Assembly: GCA_044508495.1 (NCBI GenBank)
Contig: JBIQHP010000012.1
Coordinates: 1-29,534, forward strand
DNA: 29,534 bases
Source of the DNA: Terrimesophilobacter sp044508495
GTDB lineage: Bacteria > Actinomycetota > Actinomycetes > Actinomycetales > Microbacteriaceae
Direction of reading: 5' to 3'
A program made the position numbers and the translations under genes. This document shows positions 13,759 to 21,064 of this stretch, piece by piece (positions within the stretch are counted from its first letter, which is position 1; each line of letters begins with the position of its first letter). The notes beneath the pieces are model-generated. The model was not told where the DNA came from. It did not search any database and saw only the letters and a list, made by a program, of their open reading frames with translations.

Positions 13759-15543
13759 GTGAGCGATCGTGAGAACCGGCTGAGGAGCACTCTCCGGCGG
13801 GCTCTGCCGTGGTGGGCGGTGCTCGCGATAGGGCTCCTGACGATCGCGCTCGGCATCGTCCTCGGGCTCAATGCGACCGCATCGATCCAGCTGCTGAGCA
13901 TCCTCGTCGGGGTCGGCCTCGTGCTCTTCGCCGCGACGAGGGTCGTCGCCTCCGTGACCTCGCCCTTCGCCTGGCTCGAGCTCGCGGTCGCGGTCCTGCT
14001 CATCGCCGCGGCGGCCGTCACGCTCGCCTGGCGGGGGACGACCGTGCCCTTCCTCGCCTTCTCGCTCGCCGGCCTCCTCGCTCTGAGCGGGGCCGTGGCG
14101 ATCGTCGGCGGTCTTCGCGGCACCCGCGATGAGCGGCTCGCCTCGGCGATCATGGGTCTCGCGGGAGTGCTCGTCGCCATCTTCGTCGTCGCCTGGCCGG
14201 TCCTCTCGGTCTTCCTCGTCGCGATCCTCTTCGGGGCCTGGCTCGTGTTCGCAGGGTCGAGGCTCGTGATCGACGCCCTCTGGGCGCGCGCAGGTACCAG
14301 GGCCGTAGGAGCGGGAAGCTCGTCGTCGCCGGAGCGCGCGGGCTGGTTCCGACGCGGAATCCACGTGCTCGGGGCCATCGCGGCGCTGCTCGTCGCCGTC
14401 CTCGTCCTCGGAGGCACCGTGCTGCTGCGAGGAGGCGATCCGGCGATCGTCCCCGACGCCTTCTACACGCCGCCCGTCTCGGTTCCGGACGAGCCGGGCG
14501 TCATCATCCGGGTCGAACGGATGACGCACTCTCTTCCGGACGGAGCCCAGGCCTGGCGCATCCTCTACACGACGACGGACGGCGATGGCAGCCCGGCCGT
14601 CGCGAGCGGGACCGTGCTGGCTCCGGCGGTGCTGCCGGATGGTCCGCTTCCGGTCGTCGCGGTGGCGCACGGCACGACGGGCGTCGTTCCGGGGTGCGCG
14701 CCGTCCCTGCTTCCCGATCCCTTCGGCAACGGCGCGGGGGAGGCGCTCGAGCGGCTCGTGCGGGAGGGGTGGGTCGGAGTGACCTCCGACTACGTCGGCC
14801 TCGGGACGGCGGGGCCGCACCCCTATCTCGTCGGGCGCTCCGAGGCGAGGAACGTGCTCGACTCGCTCCGGGCCGCCCATGCCATCCCGGACCTCGACCT
14901 GAGCTACGAGACGCTCGTCTGGGGTCACTCCCAGGGCGGGCACGGCGCGCTGTGGACCGGGCTCATCGCCCCCGACTACGCGCCGGAGTTCGAGATCCTC
15001 GGCGTCGCCGCGATGGCGCCCGCCGCCAACCTCACGGCGCTCGCCGACGGCATCAAGGACTCCGCGGTGGGCAAGATCGTCTCCTCGTACATCGCGGAAT
15101 CGTGGAGCGCGGTCTACGGCTTCGACATGGACGCCGTCGTCTCGCCTGGCTACCCGTCGATCATCCGGGGCATCGCGCAGAAGTGCTTCGAGAGCATGGA
15201 TGCCCTCGCCAACGTGCTCACCGGCACGCAGCTCTCCGGGCGCATCTTCCGGGACTCGGCCATGGACGGCCGGATGGGGAGACTGCTCGAGGACAACACG
15301 CCCACCGGTCGCATCGCCGCACCCGTTCTCATCGCGCAGGGGGAGGCGGACCGGCTCGTGCTCCCCGGAGTGCAGGCGGCGTTCGTGACCGACTGGTGCT
15401 CCGAGGGGCAGGAGATCGACTTCCGCACCTACCCGGGACTCGACCACCTGCCGCTCGTCGCCGCGGACTCCCCGCTCCCCCCGCAGCTCGTGGACTGGGC
15501 GAAGGCGCGGCTCGCGGGGGAGCCGGCGACGCCGAACTGCTGA
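13759..15543 (+). CDS. HdeD-like membrane domain fused to secretory-lipase-type alpha/beta hydrolase
   Basis: The 594-residue protein begins with about six membrane segments in residues 17-172 that resemble HdeD/DUF308 (paired short helices, LGIVLGLNA, ILFGAWLVFAGSRLVIDAL). A linker of Ser/Pro follows, then one more membrane segment (203-224). The C-terminal 360 residues form a LIP-type alpha/beta hydrolase: VAHGTTGVVPGC, SDYVGLG, nucleophile GHSQG with Ser391, acid Asp531 in GEADRL and His563 in LDHLPL. After the last membrane helix the hydrolase should face outside, where it would act on lipids or esters; topology is inferred. GTG 13759 has a GAAGGGGG ribosome site. The stop is directly at the second N gap. 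Confidence 0.88.
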   Translation: MSDRENRLRSTLRRALPWWAVLAIGLLTIALGIVLGLNATASIQLLSILVGVGLVLFAATRVVASVTSPFAWLELAVAVLLIAAAAVTLAWRGTTVPFLAFSLAGLLALSGAVAIVGGLRGTRDERLASAIMGLAGVLVAIFVVAWPVLSVFLVAILFGAWLVFAGSRLVIDALWARAGTRAVGAGSSSSPERAGWFRRGIHVLGAIAALLVAVLVLGGTVLLRGGDPAIVPDAFYTPPVSVPDEPGVIIRVERMTHSLPDGAQAWRILYTTTDGDGSPAVASGTVLAPAVLPDGPLPVVAVAHGTTGVVPGCAPSLLPDPFGNGAGEALERLVREGWVGVTSDYVGLGTAGPHPYLVGRSEARNVLDSLRAAHAIPDLDLSYETLVWGHSQGGHGALWTGLIAPDYAPEFEILGVAAMAPAANLTALADGIKDSAVGKIVSSYIAESWSAVYGFDMDAVVSPGYPSIIRGIAQKCFESMDALANVLTGTQLSGRIFRDSAMDGRMGRLLEDNTPTGRIAAPVLIAQGEADRLVLPGVQAAFVTDWCSEGQEIDFRTYPGLDHLPLVAADSPLPPQLVDWAKARLAGEPATPNC

Positions 15544-15643
15544 NNNNNNNNNNNNNNNNNNNNNNNNNNNNNNNNNNNNNNNNNNNNNNNNNNNNNNNNN
15601 NNNNNNNNNNNNNNNNNNNNNNNNNNNNNNNNNNNNNNNNNNN
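15544..15643. other. 100-N scaffold gap between convergent genes
   Basis: The N run starts directly after the TGA of the lipase gene and ends one base before the stop of the convergent GNAT gene. Unlike the first gap it has no repeated flank. The missing DNA probably includes the shared terminator; its real length is unknown. Confidence 0.9.
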
Positions 15644-15644
15644 C

Positions 15645-16241
15645 TCAGCACTCCAGCCGCATGAGCGCCCGACCCGGATAGGGACGAGCCTGCACGGTGA
15701 AACCGGCCTGCTCGAAGATCGAGACCGAGCCGTGGTAGAGAGCGGCGGAGCTCACCTTCTCGGGCTTCGCCTCGACGTCGACCGGGTAGCCTTCGATCAC
15801 CCGAGCGCCGTGCTCGCGCGCCCAGGCGACGGCGGCCTTCGCGAGGGCCCGCCCGACGCCCCGGCGGCGCTTGCCGACCCGGACGACCAAGCAGCTGACC
15901 GCCCAGACCGAGTCGTCATCCGGCGCCTCGGTGCTCGAGGTCGTGACGATCTTCGAGCGCAGGATGAGCGGGTACCGCGTGCGCGGCTCGATGGCGCACC
16001 AGCCGACCGGCTCGCCGTCGAGATAGGCCAGGAGCCCTGGAGGAAGCGCGTCGTCGGTGACCTGCTCATGCAGCCGGGCGCTCTTCTCGGATGCCGGCGA
16101 CTTCCACCACTCGGCGTTGGGCATCTTGAAGAACTGGCACCAGCAGCGCGCCGGATCGCCGCGCGTTCCGAAGACGGTCTCGACATCCGCCCAGGGGGTG
16201 TCGGCGATCGAGACGACCGAGATCCCGGATGTCGACACCAT
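15645..16241 (-). CDS. GNAT-family N-acetyltransferase
   Basis: The 198-residue protein has a GNAT core: LLAYLDGEPVGWCAIEPRTRY, then VSCLVVRVGKRRRGVGRALAKAAVAWARE with the acetyl-CoA pyrophosphate loop (R/K-R-R-G-V-G), and the closing FEQAGFTVQARP. The N-terminal CWCQFFKMPNAEWWK is typical of a subgroup that has no assigned substrate. It acetylates an amine in the cytoplasm. ATG 16241 directly follows GGAGG and lies six bases after TATTCT, so it may be leaderless; GTG 16238 is a near alternative. It is divergent from the DUF1697 gene with only 51 bases between the starts. Confidence 0.87.
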   Translation of the reverse strand: MVSTSGISVVSIADTPWADVETVFGTRGDPARCWCQFFKMPNAEWWKSPASEKSARLHEQVTDDALPPGLLAYLDGEPVGWCAIEPRTRYPLILRSKIVTTSSTEAPDDDSVWAVSCLVVRVGKRRRGVGRALAKAAVAWAREHGARVIEGYPVDVEAKPEKVSSAALYHGSVSIFEQAGFTVQARPYPGRALMRLEC

Positions 16242-16247
16242 CCTCCG

Positions 16248-16253
16248 AGAATA
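16248..16253 (-). promoter_or_regulatory. -10 element of the GNAT gene
   Basis: TATTCT on the minus strand, six bases (CGGAGG) before ATG 16241; no -35 is evident. Confidence 0.55.
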
Positions 16254-16280
16254 CCGAGCGACCCCGTCGCGGAGAACACC

Positions 16281-16286
16281 TAGGAT
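16281..16286 (+). promoter_or_regulatory. -10 element of the DUF1697 gene
   Basis: TAGGAT, six bases (CGGGGA) before ATG 16293. It is back to back with the GNAT -10, 27 bases away. Confidence 0.6.
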
Positions 16287-16292
16287 CGGGGA

Positions 16293-16841
16293 ATGGCCGA
16301 GCCTCCCGCCCTCCGCTACGTGGCCCTCCTGCGTGGCGTCAACGTCGGCGGGGTCATCGTGAAGAACGCCCAGCTCCTCGAGAGCCTCGAGAGGGAGGGC
16401 CTCGGCTCCGTGCGCGCGGTTCTCGCGAGCGGCAATGTCGCCTTCGACGCGCCCGGCGCCGAGCCCGAGGACGATCTCGTGGCGAGGATCGGGGCAGCCC
16501 TCCTGCGCGATCTCGGACGCGAGGTGCCCTTCGTCCTCGAGCCCCAGGAGCGACTGAGGAGCATCGCCGCGGCCTATCCCTTCGAGCGGGACGACGCCGT
16601 GCTCCACCCTTACGTCGTCTTCTCCGCCGACTCCGCCGCGCTTGCGGGCATCGTCGAGGCGGCGAGGGGGCTCGCCCTCGACGCAGAGTCGGTGCTCGAG
16701 GGCGACGGTGTCGTGTACTGGCAGGTTCCCAAGGGCTCGACCCTCGGCTCGCCCTACGCGAAGGTGCTCGCTGCGAAGCGGTTCGCCCGCCACCTCACGA
16801 CCCGCAACCTCCGCACCGTCGAGAGGCTCGCGAAGGCCTGA
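16293..16841 (+). CDS. DUF1697 family protein
   Basis: The 182-residue protein opens with the family hallmark YVALLRGVNVGGVIVKNAQL, followed by VLASGNVAFDAP and, in the second half, the matching elements YVVFSADSAALAGI, VYWQVPKGSTLGSPYAKVLA and HLTTRNLRTVERLAKA. Members fold as a duplicated alpha/beta unit and have no established function. Length is normal. The start is set by the -10 six bases upstream. The VOC-family gene follows after 116 bases, so a joint transcript is possible but not needed. Confidence 0.92.
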   Translation: MAEPPALRYVALLRGVNVGGVIVKNAQLLESLEREGLGSVRAVLASGNVAFDAPGAEPEDDLVARIGAALLRDLGREVPFVLEPQERLRSIAAAYPFERDDAVLHPYVVFSADSAALAGIVEAARGLALDAESVLEGDGVVYWQVPKGSTLGSPYAKVLAAKRFARHLTTRNLRTVERLAKA

Positions 16842-16930
16842 GCGTTCCCGTGCAGGCTCTGGACGGGGGATCCCACGAGTGGCAGGGTGGACGCAACCGG
16901 GCACGACGAGCAGAGCGAGCAGGGCGAGCG

Positions 16931-16955
16931 GAGCGAGAGGAGCGAGAGGAGCGGG
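16931..16955 (+). repeat. 9-bp purine-rich tandem repeat carrying a ribosome site
   Basis: GAGCGAGAG occurs twice and a third partial unit GAGCGGG follows. Similar GAGCGAG words continue back to about 16914. The unit junction makes GAGGAG six bases before ATG 16958. Confidence 0.6.
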
Positions 16956-16957
16956 TC

Positions 16958-17347
16958 ATGGTCGAGGCGGTGCATGCGTTCAGCGGGTTCAGCGTGAACG
17001 ATCTCGCGGAGGCGAGGGAGTTCTACGCGGAGAAGCTCGGGCTCGACGTCACCGAGGGGACGATGGGCAACCTGCAGCTGAAGCTCCCGGGCGGCCACGA
17101 GGTCTTCGTCTACGAGAAGCCGGATCATGTCCCGGCGACGTTCACGATCCTCAACCTCGTCGTCGAAGACATCGATGCGGCCGTCGCCGCGCTCGGCGCC
17201 GCGGGTGTCGTCACCAAGATCTACGACGACCCGGACTTCAACACCGACGAGAAGGGTGTCGCGAGGGGCAAGGCGGCCGGCTACGGCCCCGATATCGCCT
17301 GGTTCCGGGACCCTTCGGGCAACGTGCTCTCGGTGCTGGCCGACTGA
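16958..17347 (+). CDS. VOC/glyoxalase-fold protein
   Basis: The 129-residue protein has one VOC unit pair: FSGFSVNDLAEAREFYAEKLGLDVTE, LQLKLPGGHEVFVYEKPDH, then FTILNLVVEDIDAAVAALGAAG and the last strand IAWFRDPSGNVLSVLAD. It belongs to the glyoxalase/bleomycin-resistance superfamily. Of the usual metal ligands, an early His (residue 6) and a late Glu are unclear, since the closing strand reads GNVLSVL instead of GN-x-x-x-L-x-E. Metal binding is therefore doubtful and the protein may only bind a ligand. GAGGAG sits at good distance before the ATG. Confidence 0.88.
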   Translation: MVEAVHAFSGFSVNDLAEAREFYAEKLGLDVTEGTMGNLQLKLPGGHEVFVYEKPDHVPATFTILNLVVEDIDAAVAALGAAGVVTKIYDDPDFNTDEKGVARGKAAGYGPDIAWFRDPSGNVLSVLAD

Positions 17348-17419
17348 GGCCGGTCGATTCCGTTATCGTCGTAATCTGAAGCGCGCGAGCGCACCGCCCA
17401 GCAGAGAAGTCGATCCCGC

Positions 17420-18334
17420 ATGCCAGACAGCCCGGCCGCGCCGACCCCGTACGAGGTCCTCGGCGTCGCGGCGGAGGCGAGCCAGGCGGAGTTGCGGCGG
17501 GCATATCGCCGCCTGCTGCGGCAGACGCATCCGGACACCGGAGGAGATCCGGCGCGATTCCACGCCGTGCAGCGGGCCTGGGAGCGGGTGGGGGAGCCGG
17601 ACGCGCGCTCCCGGTGGGACGCCGGCCATCGTGCGCCCTCGACCGCGCCGGAACCCGGGTCATCCGCGGCAGGAGCGGCACGCGGCCCGGCCGCGGGCTC
17701 CGCAGTCCGCGCGAGATCCTACGGGCATCCCGGCGGGCATGCGCGCGAGCGCTTCCTCGTGCTCATGCGCGAGTGGGCCGGGCGCGGCGCGACCCTCGAC
17801 GATCCCTACGACCCTGCGCTCGTGCGCTCGGCGCCGCGCGAGCTGCGCCATCTCCTCGCCGACGCCCTCGCCGAGGAGGCGACCGCGCGGGCGGTCTCCG
17901 GCCTCGGCATCGGCTACACGATCTGGAGCGACGTCGCGACCGAGCGCGGGAAGCTCGACCACGTGATCCTCGGGCCGGCCGGGCTCTTCGCGGTCATGTC
18001 GGAGGACTGGGGGAGCCCGGTCAGACTGGTCAGGGGGGAGCTCGCCGGGGACGGCCTCTCCACCGGCGAGGCACCGGTGCGCGATCTCTCCCGCCGGGCG
18101 CGATCGCTCGGCCACGAGATGCGCGTGAGGTTCACCGCGACCCTCATCGTCGTGCCCGACAGCGATCTGGCGGAACCGGTCGCTCGTGCGGGGCGGAAGG
18201 GCGAGGCCGTCGTCGTGCGCCTCTCGGCGCTGCCGACGGTGCTCCGCGACGGGCCTGGCGGCGGGCAGCGGCTCAGCATCGAGGACGTCTTCGACGTGCG
18301 CACCCGCCTGCAGCACGGCATCCGCTTCGTCTGA
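17420..18334 (+). CDS. J-domain protein with NERD-like C-terminal region
   Basis: The 304-residue protein starts with a J domain (YEVLGVAAEASQAELRRAY, HPD at 37-39, AVQRAWERVGEPDARSRWD), which stimulates DnaK ATPase. An Ala/Gly/Pro-rich linker (72-98) leads to a region of about 195 residues with GKLDHVILGPAGLFAVMS at 177-194, the central motif of NERD (nuclease-related) domains, where the D of DH is catalytic in nucleases. The later Lys expected in an active core is not obvious (SEDWGSPVRL), so nuclease activity is uncertain. It is neither DnaJ nor CbpA, since the Gly/Phe and substrate-binding domains are absent. A possible -10, TAATCT, is at 17372-17377. Confidence 0.8.
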   Translation: MPDSPAAPTPYEVLGVAAEASQAELRRAYRRLLRQTHPDTGGDPARFHAVQRAWERVGEPDARSRWDAGHRAPSTAPEPGSSAAGAARGPAAGSAVRARSYGHPGGHARERFLVLMREWAGRGATLDDPYDPALVRSAPRELRHLLADALAEEATARAVSGLGIGYTIWSDVATERGKLDHVILGPAGLFAVMSEDWGSPVRLVRGELAGDGLSTGEAPVRDLSRRARSLGHEMRVRFTATLIVVPDSDLAEPVARAGRKGEAVVVRLSALPTVLRDGPGGGQRLSIEDVFDVRTRLQHGIRFV

Positions 18335-18360
18335 GCCTGAGCCAGCGCCTGAGCCTGAGC
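18331..18360 (+). repeat. Short CTGAGC repeat at the end of the J-domain gene
   Basis: CTGAGC occurs as two tandem pairs (18331-18342, 18349-18360) separated by CAGCGC. The first copy includes the stop codon. Confidence 0.5.
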
Positions 18361-18393
18361 CTCGCCCCGGCCGGATGCCCGCTCGCGTCTCGG

Positions 18394-18399
18394 TAGAAT
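18394..18399 (+). promoter_or_regulatory. Putative -10 element of the GAPDH gene
   Basis: TAGAAT fits TANNNT; a start near 18406 gives a leader of about 76 bases ending in AAGGAGG before GTG 18482. No -35 is obvious. Confidence 0.45.
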
Positions 18400-18481
18400 C
18401 GGTGGGGGGAGCGGGAGGGCCGTCGGCCGCCTCGCGCGAGCGCGCCGGAACGACGACCGGCGCAGGACGAAGGAGGAAGCA

Positions 18482-19936
18482 GTGGAGCGCGATCGCACGG
18501 CGGAGCACGAGGAGTGGAACGCGCGTCTGGCGCAGGCCGAGGCGATGATCCCGCTCATCGGCAGCCTCTACCGCGACCACGGCGTCGTGACCTCCATCCA
18601 CGGGCGGCGGCTCCTCAACCAGTCTCCCGTCGCGATCCTCAAGGCGCACCGTTTCGCACGGCAGCTCAACGACGTCGAGCTGCCCATCGAGGAGACCCTG
18701 CCCGTCCTCGAGGCCATCTCGGAGCTCGGGCCGGCCGCGGCCTCGATCGATCTCGCGAAGCTCCTCCTGCGATTCCGGCAGGACGACCGGGACCTCACGA
18801 CCTTCCTTCGCGAGGAGCTCGTCTCGGTCCTCGACGCGGACGCGACCGGACCCGGAGGCACCGACGTCGTGCTCTACGGCTTCGGCCGGATCGGCCGGCT
18901 GATCGCCCGCATCCTCATCGCTCATGCCGGCAACGGCGAGGGTCTCCGCCTGCGTGCGATCGTCGTGCGCAAGGGCTCCGAGGACGACCTCGTGAAGCGC
19001 GCGAGCCTTCTGCGACGGGACTCCATCCACGGGCCGTTCGAGGGCACCATCTCCGTGAACCACGAGGACGACACGATCCTCGCCAACGGGACTCTCATCC
19101 AGGTCATCTACTCCGACGACCCGGCGACGGTCGACTACGAGCGGTACGGGATCCACGACGCGATCGTGGTCGACAACACCGGGCGCTGGCGCGACCGCGA
19201 AGGGCTCGCTCAGCACCTGAGGAGCAAAGGCGTCGCGCGCGTGCTGCTGACCGCCCCGGGCAAGGGGGACGTCAAGAACATCGTCCATGGCATCAACCAC
19301 GACACGGTCGGACGCGAGGACACGATCGTCTCCGCGGCCTCGTGCACGACGAACGCCATCGTGCCGGTGCTCAAGGCCGTGCACGACCGGTACGGCATCG
19401 CGCACGGGCACGTCGAGACGGTGCACTCCTACACCAACGACCAGAATCTCACCGACAACTTCCACCGGGGCAACCGGCGCGGGCGCTCCGCCCCGATGAA
19501 CATGGTCATCACGCAGACCGGCGCGGCCCAGGCCGTGGCCAAGGCGATCCCGGAGCTCGCCGGGAGGCTCACCGGCAACGCCATCCGGGTGCCGACCCCG
19601 GACGTGTCGATGGCCATCCTCAACCTGAACCTCGACCGGGAGGCCCCCGTCGCCGAGGTCAACGCCTATCTCCGCGGCCTCTCGCTCGACTCGGCGCTCC
19701 AGCAGCAGATCGACTTCATCGACTCGCCCGAGGTGGTGTCCTCGGACTTCGTCGGGTCGCATCGCGCCGGCATCGTCGACGGGCTCGCGACGATCAGCAC
19801 GGGGACGAATCTCGTGCTCTACGTCTGGTACGACAACGAGTACGGTTACAGCAGCCAGGTCGTGCGCGTGCTCGAGCACATGGCCGCGACGCACCCGCGG
19901 GTGCTGCCGGAGCGGACGCTCGTCGCGGGCACGTGA
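18482..19936 (+). CDS. gap: Glyceraldehyde-3-phosphate dehydrogenase, long form
   Basis: The 484-residue protein is about 145 longer than standard GAPDH. Residues 1-120 are an extra helical N-terminal region (NQSPVAILKAHRFARQLND). The Rossmann motif LYGFGRIGRL lies at 131-140, the catalytic Cys288 in SAASCTTNAIVPVL, and His315 in VETVHSYTND. Catalysis residues are intact, so it should oxidise glyceraldehyde 3-phosphate to 1,3-bisphosphoglycerate or run in reverse. Extended GAPDHs of this kind occur in actinobacteria and some other bacteria as a second copy beside the glycolytic gene; a gluconeogenic role is a guess. GTG 18482 has AAGGAGG at five bases. No pgk or tpi lies nearby, which fits a second, unlinked copy. 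Confidence 0.93.
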   Translation: MERDRTAEHEEWNARLAQAEAMIPLIGSLYRDHGVVTSIHGRRLLNQSPVAILKAHRFARQLNDVELPIEETLPVLEAISELGPAAASIDLAKLLLRFRQDDRDLTTFLREELVSVLDADATGPGGTDVVLYGFGRIGRLIARILIAHAGNGEGLRLRAIVVRKGSEDDLVKRASLLRRDSIHGPFEGTISVNHEDDTILANGTLIQVIYSDDPATVDYERYGIHDAIVVDNTGRWRDREGLAQHLRSKGVARVLLTAPGKGDVKNIVHGINHDTVGREDTIVSAASCTTNAIVPVLKAVHDRYGIAHGHVETVHSYTNDQNLTDNFHRGNRRGRSAPMNMVITQTGAAQAVAKAIPELAGRLTGNAIRVPTPDVSMAILNLNLDREAPVAEVNAYLRGLSLDSALQQQIDFIDSPEVVSSDFVGSHRAGIVDGLATISTGTNLVLYVWYDNEYGYSSQVVRVLEHMAATHPRVLPERTLVAGT

Positions 19937-19988
19937 ACCGGTCCGCCCGCCGACCTCACGTTTCGCGAAGCTGGAGCGTTAGCCGGGT

Positions 19989-20471
19989 ATGAGACCTTTC
20001 GAGGCGATCGTCGAGGAGCATGGTGCTCGCGTACTGCGCGTGTGCCGGGCTCTCGTCGGCCCCGTGGATGCCGAGGACGCCTGGTCCGAGACGTTCCTGT
20101 CCGCGCTCACCGCCTATCCGCGGCTCCAGCCGGACTCGGATGTGACGGCCTGGCTCGTGACGATCGCGCACCGCAAGGCCGTCGACATCCTGAGGTCGCG
20201 GTCGCGCTCGGCCATTCCGGTCGGCGAGGTGCCGGAACGCCCGAGCACCCTCGGCAATCCGGGGGACGGCGACGGCGGACTGTGGGCCAGCGTCGCCGCC
20301 CTGCCCGAGCGGCAGCGACAGGCGGTGGCCTATCACTATCTCGGGGGGCTCCCGCACCGCGAGACGGCCGAGCTCATCGGGGGCTCAGCGGAGTCGGTGC
20401 GGCGCGCGGCGGCCGACGGGATCGCCGCGCTCAGGAAGGTCTACTCGACACCGGAACGGAGAACATCATGA
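19989..20471 (+). CDS. ECF-type RNA polymerase sigma factor
   Basis: The 160-residue protein has only sigma regions 2 and 4. Region 2 is EHGARVLRVCRALVGPVDAEDAWSET to TAWLVTIAHRKAVDILR, and region 4 is LPERQRQAVAYHYLGG with the helix-turn-helix HRETAELIGGSAESVRRAAADG. No anti-sigma factor gene is next to it. Its stop overlaps the start of ogt by 4 nt, and ogt overlaps tag, so translation of all three is coupled. A role in the response to DNA alkylation is inferred from that linkage. ATG 19989 is chosen as the only in-frame start at the domain boundary; TTAGCC just upstream is a poor -10, and autoregulation cannot be read. Confidence 0.9.
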   Translation: MRPFEAIVEEHGARVLRVCRALVGPVDAEDAWSETFLSALTAYPRLQPDSDVTAWLVTIAHRKAVDILRSRSRSAIPVGEVPERPSTLGNPGDGDGGLWASVAALPERQRQAVAYHYLGGLPHRETAELIGGSAESVRRAAADGIAALRKVYSTPERRTS

Positions 20472-21064
20472 CGACAGGACTCGACACGCTCGAACGGGTC
20501 GACGCGGCCCAGCTCGCCCGGCTGCACGGCGCGCTGGAGGCAGCAGCGGCGGGAAGCGGGGCGCTGGATGTCGCCTATCGCACGATCGACTCGCCCCTCG
20601 GTCTGCTCCTGGTCGCCGCGACCGAACGGGGCGTCGTGCGCGTCGCCTTCGCGAGCGAGGATCACGACGCCGTGCTGGAGGGGCTCGCCCGGCGGCTCAG
20701 CCCGCGCATCCTCCGCGCTCCCGCCAGGCTCGACGCGGCTGCAGGCGAGCTCGACGAATACTTCGCCGGACGGCGCACGGCCTTCGACCTCCCGCTGGAT
20801 CTCAGTCTCTCGAAGGGGTTCCGCCGTGAGGTGCTCGAGCACCTCAGAGCGATCGGCTACGGGCGCACGGAGACCTATGCCGAGGTCGCGGTCGCCGCCG
20901 GCAGCCCGCGCGCCGTGCGCGCCGTCGGCTCGGCCTGCGCCACGAACCCGCTCCCGGTCATCGTGCCCTGCCATCGGGTGCTGCGCTCGGACGGCTCGCT
21001 CGGCGGCTACCTCGGCGGCCTCGAGGCCAAGCGCGCCCTCCTCGACCTCGAGGCGGCGGCGTGA
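20468..21064 (+). CDS. ogt: Methylated-DNA--protein-cysteine methyltransferase
   Basis: The 198-residue protein has an N-terminal domain (DVAYRTIDSPLGLLLVAATERG) and the C-terminal DNA-binding and alkyl-transfer domain: FRREVLEHLRAIGYGRTETYAEVA, then the acceptor site PVIVPCHRVLRSDG with Cys168 and the Asn159/160 hinge region CATNPLPV. It removes methyl groups from O6-methylguanine or O4-methylthymine in a single-turnover reaction. About 30 extra N-terminal residues (MTTGLDTLERVDAAQLARLHGALEAA) precede the usual fold; they start exactly at the overlap with the sigma factor stop. No AraC/Ada activator domain is present; the ECF sigma factor may take that role. Confidence 0.95.
   Translation: MTTGLDTLERVDAAQLARLHGALEAAAAGSGALDVAYRTIDSPLGLLLVAATERGVVRVAFASEDHDAVLEGLARRLSPRILRAPARLDAAAGELDEYFAGRRTAFDLPLDLSLSKGFRREVLEHLRAIGYGRTETYAEVAVAAGSPRAVRAVGSACATNPLPVIVPCHRVLRSDGSLGGYLGGLEAKRALLDLEAAA

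Noticed and set aside
16904..16955. CRISPR-like or REP array
   Set aside because: Units are only 9 bases, without spacers, and limited to one spot.
19933..19970. ECF-type promoter (GAACC...CGTT) for autoregulation of the sigma factor
   Set aside because: The spacer is about 19 bases, too long for known ECF promoters, and the motifs are short enough to occur by chance.
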